From Oscillospiraceae bacterium (GTDB taxonomy: Bacteria; Bacillota; Clostridia; Oscillospirales; Oscillospiraceae): 10,956 nucleotides of DNA. The stretch is taken from assembly GCA_020025575.1 (NCBI GenBank), contig JAHHRW010000024.1:1-10956 (forward strand), read 5' to 3'. Below are positions 1 to 5,905 of the stretch, one piece after another. The position numbers were made by a program, and so were the translations under genes. Positions within the stretch are counted from its first letter, which is position 1; every line of letters starts with the position of its first letter. The notes under the pieces were generated by a model, which searched no databases, was not told the DNA's origin, and was given only the letters and a program-made list of their open reading frames with translations.

Positions 1-5
1 TCACC

Positions 6-1130
6 ATGAACACACCCTTTATTCCCGCAGAGGATCAGATTCTGCAAGAGGTTCTTGCCGCTTATGAATTCCCTGCAACGCTGTTGGGCGCAGTTCGCTA
101 CGGCCAGGGGCACATCAACGATACCTTCTGCGTCATCTGTCAGCCTCAGGAGGGCGACGCTGTCCGCTATATTTTGCAGGGCTTGTCCAGTGCTGCATTC
201 CCCCATCCGGAAGAGCTGATGGAGAATTTTGTGGGTATCACCTCTTACCTGCGTGAAAAGATCATTGCCAACGGCGGCGACCCCATGCGTGAGACCCTGT
301 CTTTGGTGAAGACCAAGGATGGCAGAGATTTTTACACCGATTCCAACGGCAAGGTGTGGAGACTGACTCCCTTTATCGAGAATACCGACTGTTTCCAGAA
401 GGCTACCCCCGAGCTGTTCGAGGCCTCTGCCCGGGCATTCGGCCGATTCCAGAAACTGCTCAATGGCTACCCCGCAGAGACGCTGCACGAGACCATTGTA
501 AAATTCCATGACACTGAAGACCGCTATGCAAAGTTCGAGGCTGCTCTGGCTGCTGACAAGATGAACCGTGCCAAGGATGTGGCGGAGGAAATCCAGTTTG
601 TTCGTGACCGCAAGGCGGATTGCTCGGTTGCACTGCAGGCTCTGCGTGAAGGCAAGCTGCCCCTGCGTGTTACCCATAACGACACAAAGCTGAATAACAT
701 TCTGGTTGACCGTACCACCGGAGAAGGCATCTGCGTCATTGATTTGGATACCACCATGCCGGGCCTGTCCATGAACGACTTCGGTGACTCCATCCGATTT
801 GGTGCCAACAACACTGCTGAAGATGAAAAGGATCTGTCCAAGGTCAACTTCGACATCAACCTGTACGAAGTCTTTACCCGTGGGTTCCTGGAGGGGGCTG
901 ACGGCGGCCTGACCAAGGAAGAGTTAGAATATCTGCCCTGGGGTGCAAGACTCATGACCCTGGAGTGCGGCATCCGTTTCCTGACCGACTACCTGGATGG
1001 TGACCACTATTTCCGCATCCATCGTCCCGGGCAGAATCTGGATCGCTGCCGGACCCAGTTCAAGCTGGTGAAGGATATGGAAGAGCAGTTTGATGCCATG
1101 CACGCTGTTGTGACCAAGTACGCAAAATGA
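6..1130 (+). CDS. nahK: N-acetylhexosamine 1-kinase (NahK/LnpB-like phosphotransferase)
   Basis: A 374-residue cytoplasmic kinase of the aminoglycoside-phosphotransferase/choline-kinase fold. The family enzyme uses ATP to phosphorylate the anomeric C1 of GlcNAc or GalNAc, feeding the lacto-N-biose/galacto-N-biose (Leloir-like) pathway. Visible evidence: an N-terminal YGQGHINDTF segment (about residues 32-41) matching the NahK GxGHIN motif; the catalytic loop THNDTKLNNIL at 223-233 with catalytic Asp226; the metal-binding DLDTTMPG at 246-253; then DFGDSIRFGA and EDEKDLSKV. These blocks agree closely, from memory, with bifidobacterial NahK (about 359 residues). The ATG lies five bases from the window edge, so its ribosome binding site cannot be seen. 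A terminator follows directly, so this is probably the last gene of an operon. A kinase for a related sugar or amine remains possible. Confidence 0.85.
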   Translation: MNTPFIPAEDQILQEVLAAYEFPATLLGAVRYGQGHINDTFCVICQPQEGDAVRYILQGLSSAAFPHPEELMENFVGITSYLREKIIANGGDPMRETLSLVKTKDGRDFYTDSNGKVWRLTPFIENTDCFQKATPELFEASARAFGRFQKLLNGYPAETLHETIVKFHDTEDRYAKFEAALAADKMNRAKDVAEEIQFVRDRKADCSVALQALREGKLPLRVTHNDTKLNNILVDRTTGEGICVIDLDTTMPGLSMNDFGDSIRFGANNTAEDEKDLSKVNFDINLYEVFTRGFLEGADGGLTKEELEYLPWGARLMTLECGIRFLTDYLDGDHYFRIHRPGQNLDRCRTQFKLVKDMEEQFDAMHAVVTKYAK

Positions 1131-1141
1131 GATAACATTGG

Positions 1142-1176
1142 AGCCGACCGCGGACGATGCTGCGGTCGGCTTTCTT
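1142..1176 (+). terminator. Intrinsic terminator after the NahK-like kinase
   Basis: A perfect 9-bp GC-rich stem, GCCGACCGC (1143-1151) with GCGGTCGGC (1162-1170), is extended by an A-T pair. It has a 10-base loop and is followed by TTTCTT. It starts 12 bases after the kinase stop codon and separates that operon from the DegV gene. Confidence 0.9.
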
Positions 1177-1204
1177 GTACACGTTGGCCTGCTGCGGAAA
1201 TCAC

Positions 1205-1233
1205 TTGATTTTTAGCGGAAAATTCGGTATATT
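1205..1233 (+). promoter_or_regulatory. Sigma-A-type promoter of the DegV gene
   Basis: TTGATT (1205-1210) and TATATT (1228-1233) are separated by 17 bases, giving a predicted start near 1240 and a leader of about 70 bases. The leader holds a weak hairpin, CTGCC (1263-1267) with GGCAG (1286-1290), which ends just before the ribosome binding site AAAGGA (1293-1298). Confidence 0.65.
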
Positions 1234-1308
1234 ATCAAGGTATCAAGCTGAAAGATAGGTCCTGCCGTTGGGTTCCAAACCGCTGGCAGAGAAAGGATTC
1301 ATCCCAAT

Positions 1309-2172
1309 ATGTACAAGATTAAAGTCTCTACGGACTCCACTTCCGATATTCCCAAGAACCTGGTCCAGCAATTGGACATTGCGGTGCTGCCTTTGACCAT
1401 CTATGCAGAAGGAAAGGAATATAAGGACGGGGTTGATCTGACTCCTGATGAATTTTATGAAATTTTAGAAAAAAGCGAGGAGCTTCCCACCACAAGTCAG
1501 GTAAGCACTGCTCGTTATACAGAGTTTTACGAGAGAATTTGGCGGGAAGGCTATACCCATCTGATTCACACATCCCTGAACTCCAAGGGTTCCGGAACCT
1601 ATCAGGCTGCAGTGTTGACCAGAGACATGTTCTTTGAGGAGCATCCCGAGGCGGCCGGGCAGCTGTCCATTCACATCATCGACTCCGAGACCTACTCCAT
1701 GGTCTATGGCATGGCTGTGGTGGAGGGTGCTCGCCTTGCCAAAGAGGGCGCTGCGCCTGAGCAGGTGATCAGCACCATTACAGAAGGAGTGCGCAGTGGT
1801 CGTGGTATGTTTGTGCCCATGAATCTGCGCTTTGTCCGCAAATCCGGCCGTGTCAGTGCGGCAGCGGCTTTTGTGGGGGATGCTATGGGGCTGAAGCCCG
1901 CCATTACCTTTGAAAATGGCGCATCCAAGGTGGTTTCTAAGTTCCGCGGCGACAAGCGTGCCGTTCAGGGGCTTTTGGACATTGTGAAAAAAGAGCGCAA
2001 GCCCGGCACACCCTACTGTCTGGTTTACGGCAACAATCCGGAGATTTACGAAAAGCTGAAGGAACTGTGTGAAGAACAGCTGGATCAGCCGCCCATGCTC
2101 AGCTATCCCGTGGGCAATATCATCTCCATCAACACCGGCCCTGATATGATGGCGGTCATTTATAGAAGATAA
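1309..2172 (+). CDS. DegV family fatty-acid-binding protein (FakB-like)
   Basis: A 287-residue protein, the usual size for the DegV (EDD-fold) family. Family members bind one long-chain fatty acid; FakB proteins present it to the kinase FakA, which makes acyl-phosphate for phospholipid synthesis. Visible evidence: the N-terminal STDSTSDIP (residues 7-15); the TTSQVS block at 61-66 that contacts the fatty-acid carboxylate in FakB structures; HIIDSETYSM in the middle; and LRFVRKSGRVS followed by GLKPAITFENG. The start ATG has AAAGGA about 10 bases upstream. The gene has its own promoter and is preceded by a terminator, so it is probably monocistronic. No fakA is visible here, so the partner kinase must be elsewhere, and acyl-chain preference cannot be read from the sequence. 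Confidence 0.9.
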   Translation: MYKIKVSTDSTSDIPKNLVQQLDIAVLPLTIYAEGKEYKDGVDLTPDEFYEILEKSEELPTTSQVSTARYTEFYERIWREGYTHLIHTSLNSKGSGTYQAAVLTRDMFFEEHPEAAGQLSIHIIDSETYSMVYGMAVVEGARLAKEGAAPEQVISTITEGVRSGRGMFVPMNLRFVRKSGRVSAAAAFVGDAMGLKPAITFENGASKVVSKFRGDKRAVQGLLDIVKKERKPGTPYCLVYGNNPEIYEKLKELCEEQLDQPPMLSYPVGNIISINTGPDMMAVIYRR

Positions 2173-2234
2173 ATTCGTATAAAAACAGCAGCGCAGCATG
2201 TGGGGAAATCCCGTAAGGAAGTATTTTTCTATAA

Positions 2235-2260
2235 GGTATTAGGAACTTATTCCGAATACC
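2235..2260. repeat. Imperfect hairpin 1 between degV and the GNAT gene
   Basis: GGTATT (2235-2240) pairs with AATACC (2255-2260). Inside, GGAA (2242-2245) pairs with TTCC (2250-2253) around the loop CTTA, with one A/G mismatch between the two stems. It has no T-run. It ends two bases before hairpin 2. Confidence 0.7.
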
Positions 2261-2262
2261 TG

Positions 2263-2296
2263 TACGGTTTATACTCTGTATGGAGTATAAACCGTA
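2263..2296. repeat. Perfect 14-bp inverted repeat (hairpin 2) upstream of the GNAT promoter
   Basis: TACGGTTTATACTC (2263-2276) is the exact reverse complement of GAGTATAAACCGTA (2283-2296), with a 6-base loop. There is no T-run on either side, so it is not a standard intrinsic terminator. It lies 90-123 bases after the degV stop and about 30 bases upstream of the predicted GNAT -35 box. It could be an operator, a 3'-end stabiliser for degV mRNA, or part of a small repeat element. Confidence 0.8.
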
Positions 2297-2326
2297 TGCT
2301 CGCTAAGATGATGCAGAGCTGTAATG

Positions 2327-2354
2327 TTGCTTTAAGCCTTACTGATATTATAAT
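2327..2354 (+). promoter_or_regulatory. Sigma-A-type promoter of the GNAT gene
   Basis: TTGCTT (2327-2332) and a perfect TATAAT (2349-2354) are separated by 16 bases. The predicted start near 2361 lies about 37 bases before the ATG at 2398. This argues against the longer reading frame that opens at GTG 2200. Confidence 0.65.
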
Positions 2355-2397
2355 CAAAGCAGTAAAACAGAATTTACAGAATGATGGTGGTGTGAAT

Positions 2398-2895
2398 ATG
2401 GGCTATATGATTAGAAAAGTTCAGGCAGGTGATGAAGCTCATCTGGCATATATACAAACTGAAAGCTGGAAAGCCGCATTTAGGGATATCCTTCCCGAAG
2501 AAATCTTGCAAAAAAATACGGAGATAAATCGTGCCACAGCAATGTATCAGCGATTGCTGGATGAGCATACTGGCAATGGCTATATCTTAGAAGTAAACGG
2601 TACCCCCCACTGTATCGCCTGGTGGGATAAGGCCAGAGACAATGATATGCTGAATTATGCGGAACTCATTTGCATCCACAGCCTGCAAGATAACTGGGGA
2701 AAAGGTTATGGAACAAAAATGATGGAAAGGGTATTGGGCGATATAAAGGCCGCTGGATATGCAAAGGTAATGCTTTGGGTGTTTACAGGCAACGACAGGG
2801 CTAGAAAATTTTATAAGGCTCGAGGCTTTGTTACACACGGAAAAACAAAGCCCTGTTTTGAAACACAGGAGATTTGCTACGAAAGAAATCTATAA
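2398..2895 (+). CDS. GNAT family N-acetyltransferase
   Basis: A 165-residue single-domain acetyltransferase expected to transfer an acetyl group from acetyl-CoA to an amine; the substrate is unknown. Visible evidence: an N-terminal IRKVQAGDEAHLAYI strand/helix; the acetyl-CoA pyrophosphate loop QDNWGKGYG at 97-105 (motif A, Q/RxxGxG/A type); and the motif B region NDRARKFYKARGF at 132-144. The frame is open back to GTG 2200, but the extra 66 residues span the hairpins and the promoter, so ATG 2398 was chosen. The ribosome binding site is weak (GGTGGTG); GTG 2392 and ATG 2407 are alternatives. Codons are visibly more AT-rich than in the flanking kinase and transporter genes, which may mean separate origin. 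It is monocistronic with a strong terminator. Confidence 0.85.
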   Translation: MGYMIRKVQAGDEAHLAYIQTESWKAAFRDILPEEILQKNTEINRATAMYQRLLDEHTGNGYILEVNGTPHCIAWWDKARDNDMLNYAELICIHSLQDNWGKGYGTKMMERVLGDIKAAGYAKVMLWVFTGNDRARKFYKARGFVTHGKTKPCFETQEICYERNL

Positions 2896-2923
2896 ATTCA
2901 AATTCATCGGGTCGTTGAAAATG

Positions 2924-2962
2924 AAAAAGAAGTGTATCGAAAAATAGATACACTTCTTTTTT
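2924..2962. terminator. Bidirectional intrinsic terminator between convergent genes
   Basis: AAAAAGAAGTGTATC (2924-2938) pairs perfectly over 15 bp with 2947-2961, around the loop GAAAAATA. The stem is flanked by an A-run on the left and a T-run on the right, so it can end the GNAT transcript on the + strand and the unknown gene (3072-3629) on the - strand. Confidence 0.9.
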
Positions 2963-3071
2963 GATTCCTAAATTACGTCCTTATCCGGTGTTAGCATTTG
3001 TTGCGTTGCTGGTTTTTGCGGGCAGTGCCCGCCACCAATTCGTGCAGGGTGGGGCAGTAGTCCCAGAACGA

Positions 3072-3629
3072 TTAGGTACCGCTTGGTTCAAAGTTGCTGT
3101 GCTCGTTGCCTTCGCTGTCATAATAAGTAACATGGATTGTGTATTCTTTGGCGGGGGCGTTCCTACAGATGAGTTTCAAATCAGCGGTATCGTATCGGAC
3201 GGCGTCCTGCGACTGGCCATCAATGGTATAGACAATCTCTGCATATTCTGTCTGTGCGTTTGGAAACCAAATGAGATCATAGGGGATGCCGTCTAAAATG
3301 GCGTTCGTGATGAAAATATTGTCACTGCTGCGATTTTCCGATGCCATAAACCCATATTTTCCATTTCCAACAGGCTCAAATATGGCAATAGTAGCCTTAC
3401 CATCGGTGCTGTAAGCACCACTGATAATGTAACCATCCAGCTCTTGCTCTGTGGCAATGGTCCATTTCTGGTTTTTGAAACCTGCACCTGACTTATCCAG
3501 AATCTTTTCGCGGCTTTCGAGGGTGGAACCATCTGTCTTTGAATGATTATAATAGGACATGCTGCCAAAAATACAAACGATAATCAGTGCCAGCACAACT
3601 GCGATCAACAAAATGTTTTTCCTTTTCAA
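3072..3629 (-). CDS. Hypothetical membrane-anchored extracytoplasmic protein
   Basis: I do not recognise this 185-residue protein. It begins with a short basic stretch (MKRKN), then a hydrophobic segment of about 20 residues ending near FGSMSYY, consistent with an uncleaved signal anchor with the remainder outside the cell. The exterior part (about residues 30-185) is polar and appears beta-rich, with blocks such as IATEQELDGYIISG, GKATIAIFEPVGNGKYGF and TIHVTYYDSEGNEH. There is no lipobox Cys and no recognised catalytic motif. The start chosen is TTG at 3629, placed 10 bases after AAAGGA (3640-3645); GTG 3638 overlaps that site too closely. It has its own promoter, is AT-rich like the GNAT gene, and converges on it. 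Confidence 0.7.
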   Translation of the reverse strand: MKRKNILLIAVVLALIIVCIFGSMSYYNHSKTDGSTLESREKILDKSGAGFKNQKWTIATEQELDGYIISGAYSTDGKATIAIFEPVGNGKYGFMASENRSSDNIFITNAILDGIPYDLIWFPNAQTEYAEIVYTIDGQSQDAVRYDTADLKLICRNAPAKEYTIHVTYYDSEGNEHSNFEPSGT

Positions 3630-3656
3630 ACAGATCACTTCCTTTATTATAGAACT

Positions 3657-3685
3657 ACAATACCATAATTGGCGCAGAATAACAA
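3657..3685 (-). promoter_or_regulatory. Promoter of the hypothetical membrane-anchored protein gene
   Basis: Read on the - strand, TTGTTA (3680-3685) and TATTGT (3657-3662) are separated by 17 bases, giving a start near 3650 with the ribosome binding site directly after. A second TATAAT-like sequence lies just downstream (about 3646-3651) but lacks a good -35 box. Confidence 0.55.
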
Positions 3686-3692
3686 CAATTTA

Positions 3693-3732
3693 TAAAGCAG
3701 AAATCAGGCAGCTTTTGATAGCTGCCTGATTT
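3693..3732 (-). terminator. Intrinsic terminator of the flavodiiron fusion gene
   Basis: A perfect 13-bp stem: AAATCAGGCAGCT (3701-3713) with AGCTGCCTGATTT (3720-3732), loop TTTGAT. On the - strand it begins 16 bases after the flavodiiron stop and continues into TTTCTGCTTTA. A T-rich tract also follows on the + strand, so it may block transcription both ways. Confidence 0.85.
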
Positions 3733-3748
3733 GTTTGTTTATATATAG

Positions 3749-5542
3749 TTACAGGGGAGAGAAGTCACTGACGCCGTGCTTGCACAGGGGGCAGATGAAA
3801 TCTTCGGGAAGTTCGTCACCCTCGTAGATATAGCCGCAGATGTTGCATACGAAGCCCTTCTTGTCGGTATCGGGCTTGGGCTTGACATCGCTCTGGTAGT
3901 AGTTGTAGGTCATGGTCTCACGCTCGGACAGGACAGCGCTCTCTGTTACGTCGCAAATGAACATGGTGTGGGTCCCCAGATCCACCGTGCTGATGACCTT
4001 TGCGGAAATATAACCGTTTGCATACTTGGTCATGAACTGCAGGCCGTTGCTGGAGCGGTGGGTATGGGTGAAGGAGGCGAACTTGTCCACATCTCTGCCA
4101 GACTGGAAGCCGAACTGCTGGAACACCTTGAAGGGGGCATCCTGAGACAGGGTACAGACATTCAGCACGCCGGTCTTTGCGATGGTTTCGCAGGAGTAGT
4201 TTTGCTTGTTGATGTTGACTGCAATGCGGAAAGGCTGGTCGGTGAGCTGCGTGACGGTGTTGCAGATGAAACCGTTGTCCCGTTTGCCGTCGTTAGAGGT
4301 GACCACATACAGACCGTAGCCAATTTTGAACAGGGCGGTGGGGTCAACCTTATTTTCTTCCACGCAGTCTGCGGCACGGTAGGAAGCAGACAGTTCCTTG
4401 GCAAGATCCGTGATCTTCTGGGTGGTTTCTGCGTTCAGGGCGGACAGGATGGTCACATTGTTTTTGGCAAACATCATATCCTTGGAATTTTCAAAGGTTT
4501 TCTTCATGATTTTACCAGCCTGAGGGGCCCAGGAACCATTTTCCACAAAGGCGATGGTGCGGTTCTGGAAGTTCCGCTCGGTCAGATGATCCAGGAAGGT
4601 TCTCATGAAGGGATAGACTTCTGCATTATAGGTGGTGGTGGCAAGAACCAGCTTGTCATAGCAGAATGCGCAGCTGACAGCCTCAGCCATGTCATCTCTT
4701 GCCAGATCAAAGCACTTCACCACGGGGGCGCCGTTCTTCTCAAGCTCCTGGCACAGCAATTCCACGGCAGCCTTGGTGTGGCCGTAGACGGAGGTGTAGC
4801 ATACGCAGACACCTTCCTGTTCGGGGCGATAGCTGGACCAGATGTCGTACAGGTTCAGGTAGTAACCCAGGTTCTCGGTCAGAACAGGTCCGTGCAGGGG
4901 GCAGATGGTGGCGATGTCCAGACCGGCGGCCTTTTTCAGCACGTTCTGAACCTGCTTGCCGTATTTTCCCACGATGCCAATATAGTATCTTCTGGCCTCA
5001 GGCGCCCATTCCTCTTCTACATCCAGTGCACCGAACTTGCCAAAGCCGTCGGCGGAGAAGAGAATCTTGTCAGCGTCGTCGTATGTCATAAGGACTTCGG
5101 GCCAGTGAACCATGGGGGCATAGACAAAGTGCAGGGTGTGAGCGCCCAGGGTCAGCGTGTCGCCCTCATAAACTTCCAGGGTGTTCTCCAGTTTCATATT
5201 GGGGAAGAACTGCTGCATGATGATGAAGGTCTTGCACTGGCCAACCAGGGTTACATTGGGGTATTTGTTGACAAATGCCTCGATAGAACCGGCGTGATCC
5301 GGCTCCATGTGCTGAACCACCAGATAATCCGGGGTACGACCGTCAAGAACATCGTCAATGTTGGCAAGCCACAGGTCGGACTTGTGCTGATCTACCGTAT
5401 CCATCACGGCAATTTTATCATCTATGATTACATAGGAATTATAAGCCATTCCGTTTGGAACCACATACTGGCCCTCAAACAGATCAACCTCATGGTCATT
5501 GACGCCGACATAAAAGACGGAATCGGTAACACGTTTCATCAT
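3749..5542 (-). CDS. Flavodiiron protein with fused flavin reductase and rubredoxin domains
   Basis: A 597-residue cytoplasmic fusion. Flavodiiron proteins reduce O2 to water or NO to N2O, protecting anaerobes. Domains in order: a metallo-beta-lactamase-like diiron domain (1-240) with all expected ligands (H78-x-E80-x-D82-H83, H146, D165, H217); a flavodoxin domain (about 244-395) with FMN phosphate loop TSVYGHT at 250-256; a flavin-reductase-like split-barrel domain (about 408-555, IGYGLYVVTSNDG onward); and a C-terminal rubredoxin-like domain with iron ligands C566, C569, C584 and C587. The gap between the two Cys pairs is 14 residues, so this is the short rubrerythrin type and not a full rubredoxin. 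The ATG at 5542 was chosen for AGGAGG seven bases upstream. The gene is monocistronic and divergent from the importer operon. O2 versus NO preference cannot be told from sequence. Confidence 0.93.
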   Translation of the reverse strand: MMKRVTDSVFYVGVNDHEVDLFEGQYVVPNGMAYNSYVIIDDKIAVMDTVDQHKSDLWLANIDDVLDGRTPDYLVVQHMEPDHAGSIEAFVNKYPNVTLVGQCKTFIIMQQFFPNMKLENTLEVYEGDTLTLGAHTLHFVYAPMVHWPEVLMTYDDADKILFSADGFGKFGALDVEEEWAPEARRYYIGIVGKYGKQVQNVLKKAAGLDIATICPLHGPVLTENLGYYLNLYDIWSSYRPEQEGVCVCYTSVYGHTKAAVELLCQELEKNGAPVVKCFDLARDDMAEAVSCAFCYDKLVLATTTYNAEVYPFMRTFLDHLTERNFQNRTIAFVENGSWAPQAGKIMKKTFENSKDMMFAKNNVTILSALNAETTQKITDLAKELSASYRAADCVEENKVDPTALFKIGYGLYVVTSNDGKRDNGFICNTVTQLTDQPFRIAVNINKQNYSCETIAKTGVLNVCTLSQDAPFKVFQQFGFQSGRDVDKFASFTHTHRSSNGLQFMTKYANGYISAKVISTVDLGTHTMFICDVTESAVLSERETMTYNYYQSDVKPKPDTDKKGFVCNICGYIYEGDELPEDFICPLCKHGVSDFSPL

Positions 5543-5593
5543 GGATAAGCCTCCTAATATCAATATATTCGTATCGAAAACAACGCTGCCATT

Positions 5594-5622
5594 ATTCTAT
5601 CATACCCAAGCTCATTTTCCAA
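5594..5622 (-). promoter_or_regulatory. Extended -10 promoter of the flavodiiron gene
   Basis: On the - strand, TTGGAA (5617-5622) and TAGAAT (5594-5599) are 17 bases apart with TGA directly before the -10 box, an extended -10 form. The leader to ATG 5542 is about 45 bases and ends in AGGAGG (5550-5555). Confidence 0.6.
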
Positions 5623-5721
5623 TTATCAATCTATACAAAAATACTGAATTTTCTAGCATTGTGTATATGATTCTTCCGGCAAAATAAATATAGTTTGGTC
5701 TATATGTAAAAAGTGGAGAAT

Positions 5722-5767
5722 TGAATCGTAATTTGTTGACTTTCCTCAAACAGTGTGTTACGATTCA
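5722..5767. promoter_or_regulatory. 10-bp inverted repeat flanking the importer promoter (possible operator)
   Basis: TGAATCGTAA (5722-5731) is the exact reverse complement of TTACGATTCA (5758-5767). The left arm lies just upstream of the -35 box and the right arm contains the -10 box. The arms are 36 bases apart centre to centre, placing them near the same face of the helix. This arrangement suits a transcription factor that bridges or covers the promoter. It does not match the PurR box as I know it. Confidence 0.6.
5736..5764 (+). promoter_or_regulatory. Extended -10 promoter of the BMP importer operon
   Basis: TTGACT (5736-5741) and TACGAT (5759-5764) have a 17-base spacer ending in TGT, an extended -10 element. 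The predicted start near 5771 places the riboswitch aptamer about 16 bases into the transcript and gives a leader of about 295 bases. Confidence 0.75.
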
Positions 5768-5786
5768 TAGGCAAATTTCATATTTT

Positions 5787-5852
5787 GCTGGTATAAATTT
5801 GGATGAATGGCCCGAATGTTTCTACCGTACAGCCACAGGTACGACTATTAGC
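5787..5852 (+). ncRNA. Purine riboswitch aptamer (guanine-type core, variant loops)
   Basis: The three-way junction of the purine riboswitch can be drawn fully. P1: GCTGGTA (5787-5793) with TATTAGC (5846-5852). P2: ATTTGG (5797-5802) with CCGAAT (5812-5817). J2/3: GTTTCTACC (5818-5826), identical to the xpt core. P3: CGTAC (5826-5830) with GTACG (5839-5843). The pocket nucleotides matching xpt U22, U47, U51 and C74 are T5794, T5819, T5823 and C5845; a C at position 74 predicts guanine or hypoxanthine, not adenine. The first P2 pair is A-U where xpt has U-A. The loops differ from the usual GAUAUGG and CCGUAAA, but the GG (5809-5810) and CC (5833-5834) needed for loop-loop kissing remain. It lies upstream of a nucleoside importer, as expected for this class. 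Confidence 0.85.
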
Positions 5853-5858
5853 TTTTTT

Positions 5859-5896
5859 GACACCGTTTCCTGGTAAGGGGATGGTGTCGGATTTTT
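5859..5896 (+). promoter_or_regulatory. Riboswitch expression-platform hairpin with T-run
   Basis: GACACCGTTTCC (5859-5870) pairs over 12 bp (including G-U pairs) with GGGGATGGTGTC (5877-5888), loop TGGTAA, followed by GGATTTTTG. It begins six Ts after the aptamer. CTGGTA (5870-5875) at the hairpin tip copies the 5' strand of aptamer P1, so it could pair with the P1 3' strand when no ligand is bound. Confidence 0.6.
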
Positions 5897-5905
5897 GATT
5901 CGGTG

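Noticed and set aside
1263..1290. Possible regulatory RNA in the degV leader
   Set aside because: Only two short stems (CTGCC/GGCAG and GGTT/AACC) with an unpaired internal loop; too weak to call a riboswitch.
2200..2397. N-terminal extension of the GNAT protein from GTG 2200
   Set aside because: It crosses two hairpins and the predicted promoter at 2327-2354, and the encoded residues do not resemble a GNAT N-terminus.
3018..3032. Short GC palindrome GCGGGC-AGT-GCCCGC
   Set aside because: Only six pairs with a three-base loop and no T-run after it on either strand; the better terminator for both genes is at 2924-2962.
2961..3296. A 111-codon open frame on the + strand starting at a TTG in the terminator T-run
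   Set aside because: It starts inside the terminator, has no ribosome binding site and overlaps the better-supported - strand gene. Its hydrophobic start is probably chance.
3776..5548. A 590-codon open frame on the + strand opposite the flavodiiron gene
   Set aside because: The translation has no recognisable domain and is low-complexity Gly/Val/Leu/His-rich. It mirrors the codon bias of the - strand gene, which has intact metal ligands and a clear ribosome binding site.
5688..5705. Inverted repeat ATATAG / CTATAT upstream of the importer promoter
   Set aside because: Six A/T-rich pairs in an A/T-rich spacer are likely by chance and it matches no operator I know.
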